A stretch of DNA of 64,000 nucleotides from Phreatobacter sp. Its GTDB lineage: Bacteria > Pseudomonadota > Alphaproteobacteria > Rhizobiales > Phreatobacteraceae. Numbering within the stretch: the stretch's first letter is position 1; every line of letters starts with the position of its first letter. Both the position numbers and the translations under genes were made by a program. The DNA is taken from positions 1 through 64,000 of the forward strand of contig NZ_JAUYFA010000063.1 in assembly GCF_030691135.1 (NCBI RefSeq). Reading direction: 5' to 3'. Of the stretch, positions 46,067 through 54,266 are shown piece by piece. The notes below the pieces were generated by a model. That model searched no databases, was not told the DNA's origin, and saw only the letters and a program-made list of their open reading frames with translations.

Positions 46067-47953
46067 ATGCCGATCGCCGCGCCGGACGCGCTGCCGCTTC
46101 GCTTCACTTATCGGCGCCATCCGGATCAGTCCGCTGCGGCACCCGCGCGCCATCCCGTCGTCATCGTCGGCGCCGGACCCGTCGGCCTGTCGCTCGCCAT
46201 CGATCTCGCCCTCGCCGGCATCGCCAGCGTCGTCCTCGACGATGCCGACCGCATCGGCGAGGGCAGCCGCGCCATCTGTTTCGCCAAGCGGACGCTGGAG
46301 ATCTTCGACCGGCTGGGCGTCGGCGAAGGGCTGGTCGCCAAGGGTGTGACCTGGCAGCGCGGCCGCGTCTTCCTCGGCGAGCGCGAACTCTACGACTTCG
46401 ACCTGCTGCCGGAGGCCGGACATCGCCGTCCCGCCTTCATCAACATCCAGCAATTCCACGTCGAGGCGGCGCTGGTGGCGCGCGCCCTTGAACTCGGCGA
46501 CCGCATCGACCTGCGCTGGCTGAACCGCGTCGACGCCATCGCGCCGCAGGGCGATGGCGCCATCCTGACCGTCGGGACGCCCGACGGCCCGTACCGCATC
46601 GCCGCCGACTGGGTCATCGCCTGCGACGGCTCTCGATCGCCGATCCGCTCCATGATGGGGCTCGACTTTGACGGCGAGGTCTTCGACGACCGCTTCCTGA
46701 TCGCCGACGTGAAGATGAGCGCGGACTTTCCGACCGAACGCTGGTTCTGGTTCCAGCCGCCCTTCCATGCGGGACAGTCGGCCCTGCTGCACAAGCAGCC
46801 GGACGATGTCTGGCGCATCGACCTGCAACTAGGTCGCGATGCCGATGCCGAGGTGGAGAAGCGGCCGGAAAATGTCGTCCCGCGCATCCGCCGGATGCTC
46901 GGCCACGATGCCTTCACGCTCGAATGGGTGTCGGTCTACACCTTCCAGTGCCGCCGGCTCGCCCGCTTCATCCACGGCCGGGTGATCTTCGCCGGCGATG
47001 CCGCCCACCAGGTCTCGCCCTTCGGAGCCCGGGGTGCCAATTCCGGGATTCAGGATGCCGAAAACCTCGCCTGGAAGCTGGCCCTGATCCTGAGGCGGGA
47101 GGCGGGGCCGGGCCTGCTCGCGACCTATGATGGCGAGCGCGGCGCCGCGGCCGATGAGAACATTCTGAACTCGACGCGTGCCACCGACTTCATCGCGCCG
47201 CCCTCGCCGGGCGAGAGGACCGTCCGCGACGCCGCGCTGGCGCTGGCCGCTTCGGCACCTTTCGCGCGGCGCCTCGTCAATTCCGGGCGGCTCTCCACCC
47301 CGACGACCTATGACAGCGAACTGTCGACCCCGGACGGTGATGACTGGGCCGGTACGGCGCGTCTGGGCGCGCCGGTGCCCGACCTGCCCCTCATGCGTGC
47401 CGACGGTCGCCAGACCCACCTCACCGCGCTCGCCGCGGGGCGCTTTACCCTGATCACGATGGGAGAGACGGGCATGGCGGTTCCCGGCTGCGACCGCCTG
47501 ACCATCGGCCCGGACCTGCGCGACGGCGACGGGCTCTTCGCCCAGCGCTTCGACGCCACGCCCGGTGCGGGCTTCCTGTTGCGCCCGGACGGACATCTGG
47601 CGGCACGCTGGCGCAGCCCCGATCCCGTGAAGGTCGAACATGCGATGCGGCGCGCGAAGGGATTCCAGGACAAGGACTTGGCCGGCCGCGCTGAATCGGA
47701 ATCATCGCCTGAACGGGTTGAATCTCAACATGAGGACCAGCACGCGACGCCGCTGGTGACCGAAAACCGTTTCGCAGACCCCGATGCCGCCCTGCGCATC
47801 CTGGCCGATGCCCACAGGCCCCTGTCGGAAAGCGCCAGCGCCGCCTTCAACGCCCGGCTTCTGCTGATCCTCGCCAACCATGTGGGGGATCAAGCCGTAC
47901 TGGCAGAGGCCGTGGCCCTGGCACGCAAGGCCCTTGATTCCGAGGCATCCTGA
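46067..47953 (+). CDS. FAD-dependent aromatic monooxygenase fused to a DUF2783 domain
   Basis: A 628-residue protein. Residues about 27-395 are a group A flavoprotein hydroxylase: GxGxxG 'VVIVGAGPVGLSLAIDLA', DG motif 'VIACDGSRSPIR', and GD motif 'VIFAGDAAHQVSPFGARGANSGIQDA' (given as about residues 306-331). A thioredoxin-like C-part (about 445-545) is as in MhpA/PheA-type phenol hydroxylases. A polar linker (about 548-568) leads to a last 55 residues (ADPDAALRILADAHRPLS...LLLILANHVGD) that match DUF2783, usually a separate small gene beside such hydroxylases. GGGAGG lies six bases before ATG 46067. The substrate is probably a phenolic acid; not certain. Confidence 0.87.
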   Translation: MPIAAPDALPLRFTYRRHPDQSAAAPARHPVVIVGAGPVGLSLAIDLALAGIASVVLDDADRIGEGSRAICFAKRTLEIFDRLGVGEGLVAKGVTWQRGRVFLGERELYDFDLLPEAGHRRPAFINIQQFHVEAALVARALELGDRIDLRWLNRVDAIAPQGDGAILTVGTPDGPYRIAADWVIACDGSRSPIRSMMGLDFDGEVFDDRFLIADVKMSADFPTERWFWFQPPFHAGQSALLHKQPDDVWRIDLQLGRDADAEVEKRPENVVPRIRRMLGHDAFTLEWVSVYTFQCRRLARFIHGRVIFAGDAAHQVSPFGARGANSGIQDAENLAWKLALILRREAGPGLLATYDGERGAAADENILNSTRATDFIAPPSPGERTVRDAALALAASAPFARRLVNSGRLSTPTTYDSELSTPDGDDWAGTARLGAPVPDLPLMRADGRQTHLTALAAGRFTLITMGETGMAVPGCDRLTIGPDLRDGDGLFAQRFDATPGAGFLLRPDGHLAARWRSPDPVKVEHAMRRAKGFQDKDLAGRAESESSPERVESQHEDQHATPLVTENRFADPDAALRILADAHRPLSESASAAFNARLLLILANHVGDQAVLAEAVALARKALDSEAS

Positions 47954-47972
47954 GGAGCCGCGACGGCGTCTG

Positions 47973-48707
47973 TCAGCCGATCGACGAACGCCCCGACATC
48001 CATGCCGCCACCGCCATCCACGGGCGGTCGACGAGGCTGCCATGGGCGGGCCTGTCCTCGCGCGCGAGCTTCAGCGGATGGACGTCGAGCAGCGGCAGGG
48101 CGGGTCCGGAATAGTTCTCGCTGATGAGGATGCCGGAGCGTGCCCCGCGCACCAGCACCGCATCGGAAGGCGCTGCCGAGACGAACTTCTCGCCGGGGCT
48201 ACGCTCCCGGCCGGTGAGCCGCGTTTCCTCGAAGGCGACGACGGAGCCGTTGTCGGCGAGGACCAGATAGACGAGCGGCATGGTCTCGGCCTCCTGGAAG
48301 CCGATGGCCTCGACGAAGCGCCAGCTCTCCTCCTGCACGTCGCCCTCGGCGATGTCCGCGAGGATGGCCCGCCGCAGCGCCGTCGTCCGGCCCCTTCGCG
48401 CGACGACGCGCAGGGCGCTCATGCCGCCCCAGCCGCCGAGCCAGAAGAGCGCGGCCAGCAGCCAGGTCTGATCGTTGCCGAAGGACACGCCGGTAGCGAA
48501 TTGCAGGCCCCAGGCGGCGAGGAGCGCGACGGGACCGATGAACAGGAGCGAGATGAGGCCGAGACCGAACCCCGAGCCCACTTCGGCGAGGTCGGACTGC
48601 GCATCGTGGCGCAGGTCTTCCACGACATCCCGCAGCACGTTCTTCTCCGAACGGTCCGCAGGCCGGCGGTAGGACAACGACAGGGGCCGCTCGCGTGTCT
48701 CGACCAT
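47973..48707 (-). CDS. Membrane protein of unknown function in operon with the Atm1-type exporter
   Basis: An unrecognised 244-residue protein. The N-terminal 40 residues are charged. Two hydrophobic helices (about 48-70 'LGLISLLFIGPVALLAAWGLQF' and 80-98 'WLLAALFWLGGWGGMSALRV') precede a soluble C-terminal domain of about 140 residues. This includes 'PLVYLVLADNGSVVAFEETRL' and a possible mixed beta sheet. ATG 48707 lies 8 bases past the stop of the ABC transporter gene on the same strand, so the two are one transcript. The frame is open further upstream inside that gene, but translation is unlikely to start there. Confidence 0.65.
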   Translation of the reverse strand: MVETRERPLSLSYRRPADRSEKNVLRDVVEDLRHDAQSDLAEVGSGFGLGLISLLFIGPVALLAAWGLQFATGVSFGNDQTWLLAALFWLGGWGGMSALRVVARRGRTTALRRAILADIAEGDVQEESWRFVEAIGFQEAETMPLVYLVLADNGSVVAFEETRLTGRERSPGEKFVSAAPSDAVLVRGARSGILISENYSGPALPLLDVHPLKLAREDRPAHGSLVDRPWMAVAAWMSGRSSIG

Positions 48708-48715
48708 GGGGCCGT

Positions 48716-50680
48716 TTACTCCGCCGCCTGCCGTGGCGGCTTGACGAAGGCGGCAGCGCTTTCCGCGGACGAACCAGAGGCAGCTTCCTGTGACCGGGCG
48801 GGAGTGCCGCGATCGAGGCCTGCGATTTTTTCCTCGGCCTCGGCCGCTTCGCGCTGACGGTTCCACAATCCGGCATAGAGGCCGCCCTTGGCAAGCAGTT
48901 CTGCATGCGTGCCGCGCTCGGCCACTCTGCCGTCGTCGAGAACGATGATCTCGTCGGCATTCACCACGGTCGACAGGCGGTGGGCGATGACGATGGCGGT
49001 GCGGTCGCGGGAGATGCGGTCGAGGGCTTCCTGGATCTCCCGTTCGGTATGGCTGTCGAGTGCCGAGGTCGCTTCATCAAGGACCAGAATGGGCGGCGAC
49101 TTGAGGATGGCGCGGGCGATGGCGACGCGCTGCTTCTCGCCGCCGGAAAGCTTGAGGCCGCGCTCGCCGACCTCGGTCGCATAGCCGTCCGGACTGCGCG
49201 CGATGAAGTCGTGGATCTGGGCGAGGCCTGCCGCCTCCTCGACCTCGGCGTCGCTCGCCTCCCAGCGGCCGTAGCGGATGTTGTAGCGGATCGTGTCGTT
49301 GAACAGCACGGTGTCCTGCGGGACCATGCCGATGGCCCGGCGCAACGAGGCCTGCGTGACCTCGCGGATGTCCTGCCCGTCGACGGTGATACGGCCGCCG
49401 CTGATGTCGTAGAAGCGGAACAGCAGGCGCGAGATGGTCGACTTGCCGGCCCCCGAGGGACCGACGATGGCGATGGACTTGCCCGCCGGCACCTCGAAGG
49501 ACACGCCCTTGAGGATGGGCCGCGCCGGGTCATAGGCGAAGGTCACGTCCTCGAAGCGGATCGTGCCGCCGGCAACCGCGAGTTCCGCTGCGCCCGGACG
49601 GTCGACGATCTCGGGGGCACGACCGAGGATGGCGAACATCGCCTCGATGTCGGTCACCGCCTGCTTGATCTCGCGATAGACCATGCCCATGAAATTCAGC
49701 GGTTGATAGAGCTGGATCATCATGGCGTTGATCATGACGAAGTCGCCGACCGTGTTGCGCCCGCGTGTGATGTCGATGGCGCAGAGCACCATGGCGACCG
49801 TCATGCCGACGGTGAAGATCGCTGCCTGACCTGCGTTCAGCACGGCGAGCGAGGTCAACGCCTTGGTCGAGGCCGTCTCGTATTTCGCCATGGAGACGTC
49901 GTAGCGGGCCTTTTCGCGCGCCTCGGCGGAGAAATACTTGACCGTCTCGAAGTTCAGGAGCGAGTCGATGGCCTTGACGTTTGCGTTGGTGTCGCTCTCG
50001 TTCATGTCGCGGCGGATGGCGATGCGCCATTCGGTGGCGTAGTAGGTAAAGCCGAGATAGGCCGCCACGGTCACCAGGATGACCACGACATAGCGCCAGT
50101 CGAACATCCACAGGAGGATGCCGACGATCATCGCCAGCTCGAGGATGGTCGGCAGCAGCTGGAGGATGATCATCCTGACGATGGTCTCGATGGCGTTTCG
50201 GCCCCTCTCGAGCACGCGCGTCAGCCCGCCGGTCTTGCGCTCCAGGTGGAAGCGCAGGGAGAGCTTGTGCATGTGCTCGAAGGTGAGCAGCGCGAGGCGC
50301 CGCACCGCATGCATCGACACCTTGGCGAAGAGGCCGTCGCGCATCTGCGTGACGACGGCCATCAGGACGCGCGAGATGCCGTAGGCGAGGGTGAAAGCCA
50401 GCGGGGCGGCGAGGACGGCCGCCCACCAGCCGGCATCGGCCGCCTGCGGAGCGGCGAGGGCGTCGGTGGCCCATTTGAACGTAAACGGCACAACCATGGT
50501 GACGAGCTTGGCGATGACCAGCAGCACCATGGCCCAGGCGACGCGCGTCTTCAGGTCGGCCCGTTCATGCGGCCAGATGAAGGGCCAAAGATGCAGGATC
50601 GTGCGCGTCAGCGCGCCGCCCTCGGCGGAGACGGGCCGGGGCCCGGCCGCGGGCCCGGACGGCGCGTGAGGAGCTGTCAC
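48716..50680 (-). CDS. Atm1-type ABC exporter (half-transporter, ATPase plus permease)
   Basis: A 654-residue half-transporter of the Atm1/ABCB7 class. The six-helix ABC domain (about 45-345) contains the class-specific stretch 'HKLSLRFHLERKTGGLTRVLERGRNAIE', given as residues 138-165, and 'LNFETVKYFSAE' of Atm1 proteins. The nucleotide-binding domain has Walker A 'GPSGAGKST', signature 'LSGGEKQRVAIARAIL', Walker B 'ILVLDEATSALD' and switch 'IAHRLSTV'. Bacterial Atm1 exports glutathione conjugates and metal adducts. The start is GTG at 50680. A 45-residue acidic tail follows the ATPase. It is divergent from the LOG gene. Confidence 0.9.
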   Translation of the reverse strand: MTAPHAPSGPAAGPRPVSAEGGALTRTILHLWPFIWPHERADLKTRVAWAMVLLVIAKLVTMVVPFTFKWATDALAAPQAADAGWWAAVLAAPLAFTLAYGISRVLMAVVTQMRDGLFAKVSMHAVRRLALLTFEHMHKLSLRFHLERKTGGLTRVLERGRNAIETIVRMIILQLLPTILELAMIVGILLWMFDWRYVVVILVTVAAYLGFTYYATEWRIAIRRDMNESDTNANVKAIDSLLNFETVKYFSAEAREKARYDVSMAKYETASTKALTSLAVLNAGQAAIFTVGMTVAMVLCAIDITRGRNTVGDFVMINAMMIQLYQPLNFMGMVYREIKQAVTDIEAMFAILGRAPEIVDRPGAAELAVAGGTIRFEDVTFAYDPARPILKGVSFEVPAGKSIAIVGPSGAGKSTISRLLFRFYDISGGRITVDGQDIREVTQASLRRAIGMVPQDTVLFNDTIRYNIRYGRWEASDAEVEEAAGLAQIHDFIARSPDGYATEVGERGLKLSGGEKQRVAIARAILKSPPILVLDEATSALDSHTEREIQEALDRISRDRTAIVIAHRLSTVVNADEIIVLDDGRVAERGTHAELLAKGGLYAGLWNRQREAAEAEEKIAGLDRGTPARSQEAASGSSAESAAAFVKPPRQAAE

Positions 50681-50701
50681 GATGATCTTGTCCTTGGGGA
50701 G

Positions 50702-50730
50702 TGTGAGATTTTCTCTGGAACCGATATAAT
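50702..50730 (+). promoter_or_regulatory. Candidate promoter of the LOG gene
   Basis: TATAAT at 50725-50730 is a perfect -10 box. The matching -35 position (50702-50707, TGTGAG) is weak, with a spacer of 17 bases. It lies in the 186-base gap between the divergent Atm1-type and LOG genes, about 137 bases before the LOG start. Confidence 0.35.
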
Positions 50731-50866
50731 CTCCTTTCCCGGCCCGTGAAGCCCCGGCGTCGCGCGAATGCGCATGGCTGACCTCGGCCGGCGCGCCCTG
50801 CTATGGTCTCGCCCGCGACTCGCGGTCTGCGCCCTCGCAGCCGAAATCCCCGCTCACGAGGCCACC

Positions 50867-51478
50867 ATGGCGACGATCAAGTCCATCTGCGTCTATTGCG
50901 GCTCCGGCTCGGGCCATGACGTCGTCCACGAGCAGGCGGCGCGCGAACTCGGGGCGGCCATGGCCAGGGCCGGGATTCGCCTGGTCTATGGCGGCGGTGG
51001 CATCGGCCTGATGGGCACGCTGGCGAAATCCGTGGTCGACGGCGGCGGCAAGGTGCTCGGCATCATCCCGGACTTCCTCAAGCGCAAGGAAATGCCCCTC
51101 GACGCGGTGATCGACGTCGTCACCGTCTCCGACATGCACACGCGCAAGATGCGGATGTTCATCGAGGCCGACGCTTTCGTCGCACTGCCCGGTGGCATCG
51201 GCACGCTGGAGGAACTCGTCGAGCAGCTCACCTGGGCCCAGCTCGGCCGCCACGCCAAGCCCGTCATCATCGCCAATGTCGGCGGCTTCTGGGATCCTCT
51301 GCGGGTCCTGCTCGATCACATGAAGAGCGAGGGCTTCATCCGGCCCGGCCTCGCAGTGAAATACACTGTCATCGACGAGATCCGGGACATCATCCCGACG
51401 ATCCGCGACCAGGTGGCGGACCTGCCGCAGGAAGCGCTGGCCGCCGAGCACGACACGGTGGTCATCGAGAAGATGTGA
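50867..51478 (+). CDS. LOG-family nucleotide phosphoribohydrolase (TIGR00730)
   Basis: A 203-residue cytosolic Rossmann protein. The LOG motifs are complete: 'CVYCGSGSG' at the N-terminus, 'LVYGGGGIGLMGTLA', 'HTRKMRMFIEADAFVALPGGIGTLEEL' (given as residues 87-113, with the catalytic PGGxGTxxE and the preceding Arg) and 'PVIIANVGGFWDPL'. These enzymes release adenine or cytokinin bases from riboside monophosphates. Bacterial members may act on AMP and in housekeeping. ATG 50867 is preferred over 50768 because the family starts at 'MATIKSICVYCG'. Confidence 0.88.
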   Translation: MATIKSICVYCGSGSGHDVVHEQAARELGAAMARAGIRLVYGGGGIGLMGTLAKSVVDGGGKVLGIIPDFLKRKEMPLDAVIDVVTVSDMHTRKMRMFIEADAFVALPGGIGTLEELVEQLTWAQLGRHAKPVIIANVGGFWDPLRVLLDHMKSEGFIRPGLAVKYTVIDEIRDIIPTIRDQVADLPQEALAAEHDTVVIEKM

Positions 51479-51481
51479 GGG

Positions 51482-51511
51482 TTGTACGATTATACCAAAA
51501 ATTGGTATTCT
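51482..51511 (+). promoter_or_regulatory. parDE promoter with overlapping operator
   Basis: TTGTAC (51482-51487) and TATTCT (51506-51511) are spaced 18 bases. A perfect inverted repeat ATACCAA-AAA-TTGGTAT (51492-51508) covers spacer and -10 box, 10 bases before the parD ATG. This is the normal layout for autorepression by a ribbon-helix-helix antitoxin. Confidence 0.75.
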
Positions 51512-51517
51512 CCGCTA

Positions 51518-51856
51518 ATGGCAAAAAACACGTCCATCAGTCTCGGCGATCACTTTGCCACCTTCATCGAAGAGCGGGTCACCGAGGGGCGCTACGCGTC
51601 GGCCAGCGAGGTCGTGAGAGCCGGGCTGCGCCTCCTCGAGGAGCACGAGGCGAAGGTGGCGGCCTTGCGGGCGGCCATCGACGAGGGTGACCTCAGCGGC
51701 GTCTCCGGACCCTTCGACTTCGATGCGTTCATCGAGCGGAAGTCGGCGTCACGGCTGAGAGGCTCGAACTCACGCCACGGGCCGCGCGTGACCTGGAGGA
51801 CATCTTCGACTGGTCGGCGGAGACCTGGGGAACCGAGCAGGCCGTGCGCTATGTGA
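51518..51856 (+). CDS. parD: ParD-type antitoxin, C-terminus altered by frameshift
   Basis: A 112-residue product from ATG 51518. The first 78 residues are a classical ParD: 'MAKNTSISLGDHFATFIEER' (beta strand and first helix), 'YASASEVVRAGLRLLEEHEAK', then 'GPFDFDAFIERK'. Relatives end about five residues later. Here the frame runs on through 34 Arg/Ser-rich residues that are the parE region read in the wrong phase. Removing the T at 51743 would give an ending R-R-H-G and a stop TGA at 51753-51755, the expected length. The DNA-binding part is intact; the toxin-binding end is probably changed. Confidence 0.78.
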   Translation: MAKNTSISLGDHFATFIEERVTEGRYASASEVVRAGLRLLEEHEAKVAALRAAIDEGDLSGVSGPFDFDAFIERKSASRLRGSNSRHGPRVTWRTSSTGRRRPGEPSRPCAM

Positions 51857-52053
51857 GATCACTGCAGGCGGCGATGGAGCGGCTTCTCCGCTTTCCCGAA
51901 CTCGGGCGGCCGATCGACGACATCAAGGCCGGGGTGAGAATCCTGCCGGTGGAATCGCATATCGTCGTCTACAGGCGAAGCGCGGATGCAATCGGGGTGG
52001 TCCGCATTCTCCACGGCCGGATGGATATTCTCCGCCATCTCCGCCATCTCTGA
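51751..52053 (+). pseudogene. parE: ParE-type toxin without a start codon
   Basis: From 51751 a frame of 100 codons encodes a normal RelE/ParE toxin: 'AERLELTPRAARDLEDIFDW', 'AVRYVRSLQAAMERLLRFPELGRPIDDI', given as residues 32-59, and 'ESHIVVYRRSADAIGVVRILHGRMDI' at the end. The frame has no ATG, GTG or TTG before codon 32. The first codon is ACG, where ATG GCT GAG would overlap the restored parD stop exactly as in intact relatives. One T to C change therefore seems to have removed the start. Weak initiation at ACG cannot be excluded. ParE poisons DNA gyrase. Confidence 0.78.
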
Positions 52054-52055
52054 CC

Positions 52056-53669
52056 TCACAGCCCGACCCCCTCCTTCACCAGCTTGTAGGTGATGGAATC
52101 CGTCAGGGCCTGGAAGCTGGCGTCGATGATGTTGGCCGAGACCCCCACCGTGGTCCAGGTCTCGCCTGTGCCGTCGCGGCTCTCGATCAGCACGCGCGTC
52201 ACCGCGCCGGTGCCGCCGTTGAGGATGCGGACGCGGAAATCGACGAGTTCGAGATCCTCGATGAAGCGCTGGTAGCGGCCGAGATCCTTGCGCAGCGCCG
52301 CGTCGAGGGCATTGACCGGGCCGTTGCCCTCGGCCGCCGAGATCATGACCTCGTCGCCCACCTTCACCTTCACGGTCGCCTCGGAGAAGGTGACGAGATC
52401 GCCGACGGCGTTGTAGCGCCGCTCGACATTCACCTTGAAGCGCTCCACCGTGAAGAAGGCCGGCACCTCGCCCATGACGCGCTTGGCGAGCAGGAAGAAC
52501 GAGGCGTCGGCCCCCTCATAGGCATAGCCGAGGCTCTCGCGCTCCTTCACCTCGTCGAGGATGCGCGCGACGCGCGGATCGTCCTTGGCCACCGTCAGCC
52601 CGACGCGCTCGAGCTCGGCCAGCACGTTGGACTTGCCGGCCTGTTCCGACACGAGGACCCGGCGGCGGTTGCCGACCGTCTCCGGCGGCACGTGTTCGTA
52701 GGTCTCCGGCTCCTTCAGGACCGCCGAGGCATGGATGCCGGCCTTGGTGGCGAAGGCCGAGGCGCCGACATAGGGCGCGTGGCGGTTCGGCGGGCGGTTG
52801 ATGAGTTCGTCGAGCTGGCGCGAGATCTTGGTGAGCTGGGAGAGCTTGTCGAGGCTCACCCCGACGGCGAAACGGTCGGCATAGGCGGGTTTCAGCAGCA
52901 GCGTCGGGATCAGCGAGGTGAGGTTGGCGTTGCCGCAGCGCTCGCCGAGGCCGTTGAGGGTGCCCTGGATCTGCCGGCAGCCGGCGCGCACCGCCGCCAG
53001 CGTGTTCGCCACCGCCTGTTCGGTGTCGTTGTGGGCATGGATGCCGAGATGGCCACCCGGCACCACCGCCGCCACCTCCCGCACGATCGCCTCGACCTCC
53101 TCGGGCAGGGTGCCGCCATTGGTGTCGCAGAGCACCACCCAGCGCGCACCGGCCTCGAAGGCGGCATGCGCGCAGGCGAGGGCATAGGCGCGGTTGGCCT
53201 TGAACCCGTCGAAGAAATGCTCGCAGTCGACCAGCACCTCGCGGCCCCGGGCCTTGGCAGCGACGACGGAGCCGGTGATCCCCTCGAGGTTCTCCTCCAG
53301 CGTGCAGCCGAGCGCCACATGGACATGGTAGTCCCAGGCCTTGGCGACGAAGCAAATGGCGTCCGCCGCGGCATCGAGAAGGGCGGCGACCCCCGGATCG
53401 TTCGCCGCCGAGCGGCCGGCCCGCTTCGTCATCCCGAAGGCGGTGAACTGCGCCTTCAGGCGGCGCGGCGCGCTGAACAGGGCGGTATCAGTCGGATTGG
53501 CGCCGGGATAGCCGCCTTCGATGAAATCGAGGCCGAGATCGTCCAGCAGGGCGGCGATCTTCAGCTTGTCGTCAAGGGTGAAGTCGACGCCGGTCGTCTG
53601 GGCGCCGTCGCGCAGCGTCGTGTCGAAAAGATAGAGGCGTTCGCGGGTGTCGGTGATGGAATCGGTCAT
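52056..53669 (-). CDS. cimA: (R)-citramalate synthase
   Basis: The enzyme condenses pyruvate and acetyl-CoA to citramalate, a threonine-independent entry into isoleucine synthesis. The 537-residue DRE-TIM metallolyase starts 'LYLFDTTLRDGAQTTGVDFT' (residues 12-31, metal and pyruvate site). It has 'LCDTNGGTLPEEV', the metal-binding 'IHAHNDTEQAVANTLAAV', 'GTLNGLGERCGNANL' and a C-terminal LeuA-dimer domain (about 395-530) for isoleucine feedback. 'FIEGGYPGANPTD' separates it from 2-isopropylmalate synthase. It is the last gene of the cysS operon. It ends three bases from the parE stop codon, facing it. Confidence 0.9.
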   Translation of the reverse strand: MTDSITDTRERLYLFDTTLRDGAQTTGVDFTLDDKLKIAALLDDLGLDFIEGGYPGANPTDTALFSAPRRLKAQFTAFGMTKRAGRSAANDPGVAALLDAAADAICFVAKAWDYHVHVALGCTLEENLEGITGSVVAAKARGREVLVDCEHFFDGFKANRAYALACAHAAFEAGARWVVLCDTNGGTLPEEVEAIVREVAAVVPGGHLGIHAHNDTEQAVANTLAAVRAGCRQIQGTLNGLGERCGNANLTSLIPTLLLKPAYADRFAVGVSLDKLSQLTKISRQLDELINRPPNRHAPYVGASAFATKAGIHASAVLKEPETYEHVPPETVGNRRRVLVSEQAGKSNVLAELERVGLTVAKDDPRVARILDEVKERESLGYAYEGADASFFLLAKRVMGEVPAFFTVERFKVNVERRYNAVGDLVTFSEATVKVKVGDEVMISAAEGNGPVNALDAALRKDLGRYQRFIEDLELVDFRVRILNGGTGAVTRVLIESRDGTGETWTTVGVSANIIDASFQALTDSITYKLVKEGVGL

Positions 53670-53676
53670 GGCAATG

Positions 53677-53811
53677 TCAGATCAGGCCTTTCCAGCGCAG
53701 GACGACGAGCGTCAGCGCGAGGAGGAACAGGTTTTTCACGCCGACCCAGAAGGCGATGCGCTTCAGGGCGCGGGCCGTGTCCGCGTCGGCATGGCGAGGC
53801 GCTCCGCTCAT
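53677..53811 (-). CDS. 44-aa single-helix membrane peptide
   Basis: A short frame, ATG at 53811 and TGA at 53677-53679. It encodes 20 polar residues ([20 protein letters not shown]) followed by one hydrophobic helix (FWVGVKNLFLLALTLVVL) and a basic end RWKGLI. Its ATG overlaps the stop of the GFA gene in an ATGA (53808-53811). Its own stop lies 7 bases before the cimA start, so it fits exactly between two coupled genes. This tight fit and the clean membrane profile support translation. Function unknown. Confidence 0.7.
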   Translation of the reverse strand: MSGAPRHADADTARALKRIAFWVGVKNLFLLALTLVVLRWKGLI

Positions 53812-54266
53812 GCGGGCCACCGGCCGGTGTCGTGGTCGGGATGCTGGTAGGACACCACCGATGCGTAGAAGCCGGCGACCTTGGCCTCCTCCGCCGGGCT
53901 GCGTGTCGGCAGCGTCGCGATGTCGGCGATGAAAGGCATGCGCGCCTCGAGCCCCATCTGGATGACCGGGGGGAGGGCGGCCGGATCATCGAAGGCGCCA
54001 AGCGCAAGCTCGACGCCTTCGGCATGTTCATAGGTCAGCGGCGTGCCGCAATCGGCGCAAAAGCCACGGCGCACGATGCTGGAACTCTGGAAGTGCTTCG
54101 GTGCTCCGCGCGTCCAGGTCAGCCCATGGGCGCTGGCCAGCGGCGCGAAATAGCTGCCGAAGGCCTTCTGGCACATGCGGCAATGGCAGAGCGAGGCGCG
54201 GCCGAGGCTCTCGCAGGCAAAGCGCACGGCGCCGCACTGGCAGCCGCCGGTGAAGCGGGCGGTCAT
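53808..54266 (-). CDS. GFA family zinc-binding protein
   Basis: A 152-residue protein of the glutathione-dependent formaldehyde-activating enzyme (GFA/CENP-V) fold. Zinc ligands are '[12 protein letters not shown]' near the N-terminus, then '[16 protein letters not shown]', and '[12 protein letters not shown]'. The His in CHC and the seven Cys match the structural and catalytic zinc sites. The true activity of most members is unknown. Its ATG overlaps the cysS stop (54263-54266) and its stop overlaps the 44-aa peptide start, both by four bases, so all are translated in series. Confidence 0.88.
   Translation of the reverse strand: MTARFTGGCQCGAVRFACESLGRASLCHCRMCQKAFGSYFAPLASAHGLTWTRGAPKHFQSSSIVRRGFCADCGTPLTYEHAEGVELALGAFDDPAALPPVIQMGLEARMPFIADIATLPTRSPAEEAKVAGFYASVVSYQHPDHDTGRWPA

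Noticed and set aside
48905-50749. Open plus-strand frame of 614 codons
   Set aside because: Complement of the Atm1-type gene; no motif, no ribosome site.
51847-52053. ParE toxin starting at an internal GTG/ATG
   Set aside because: An internal start would leave out the first third of the toxin fold, so it would not give a working ParE.
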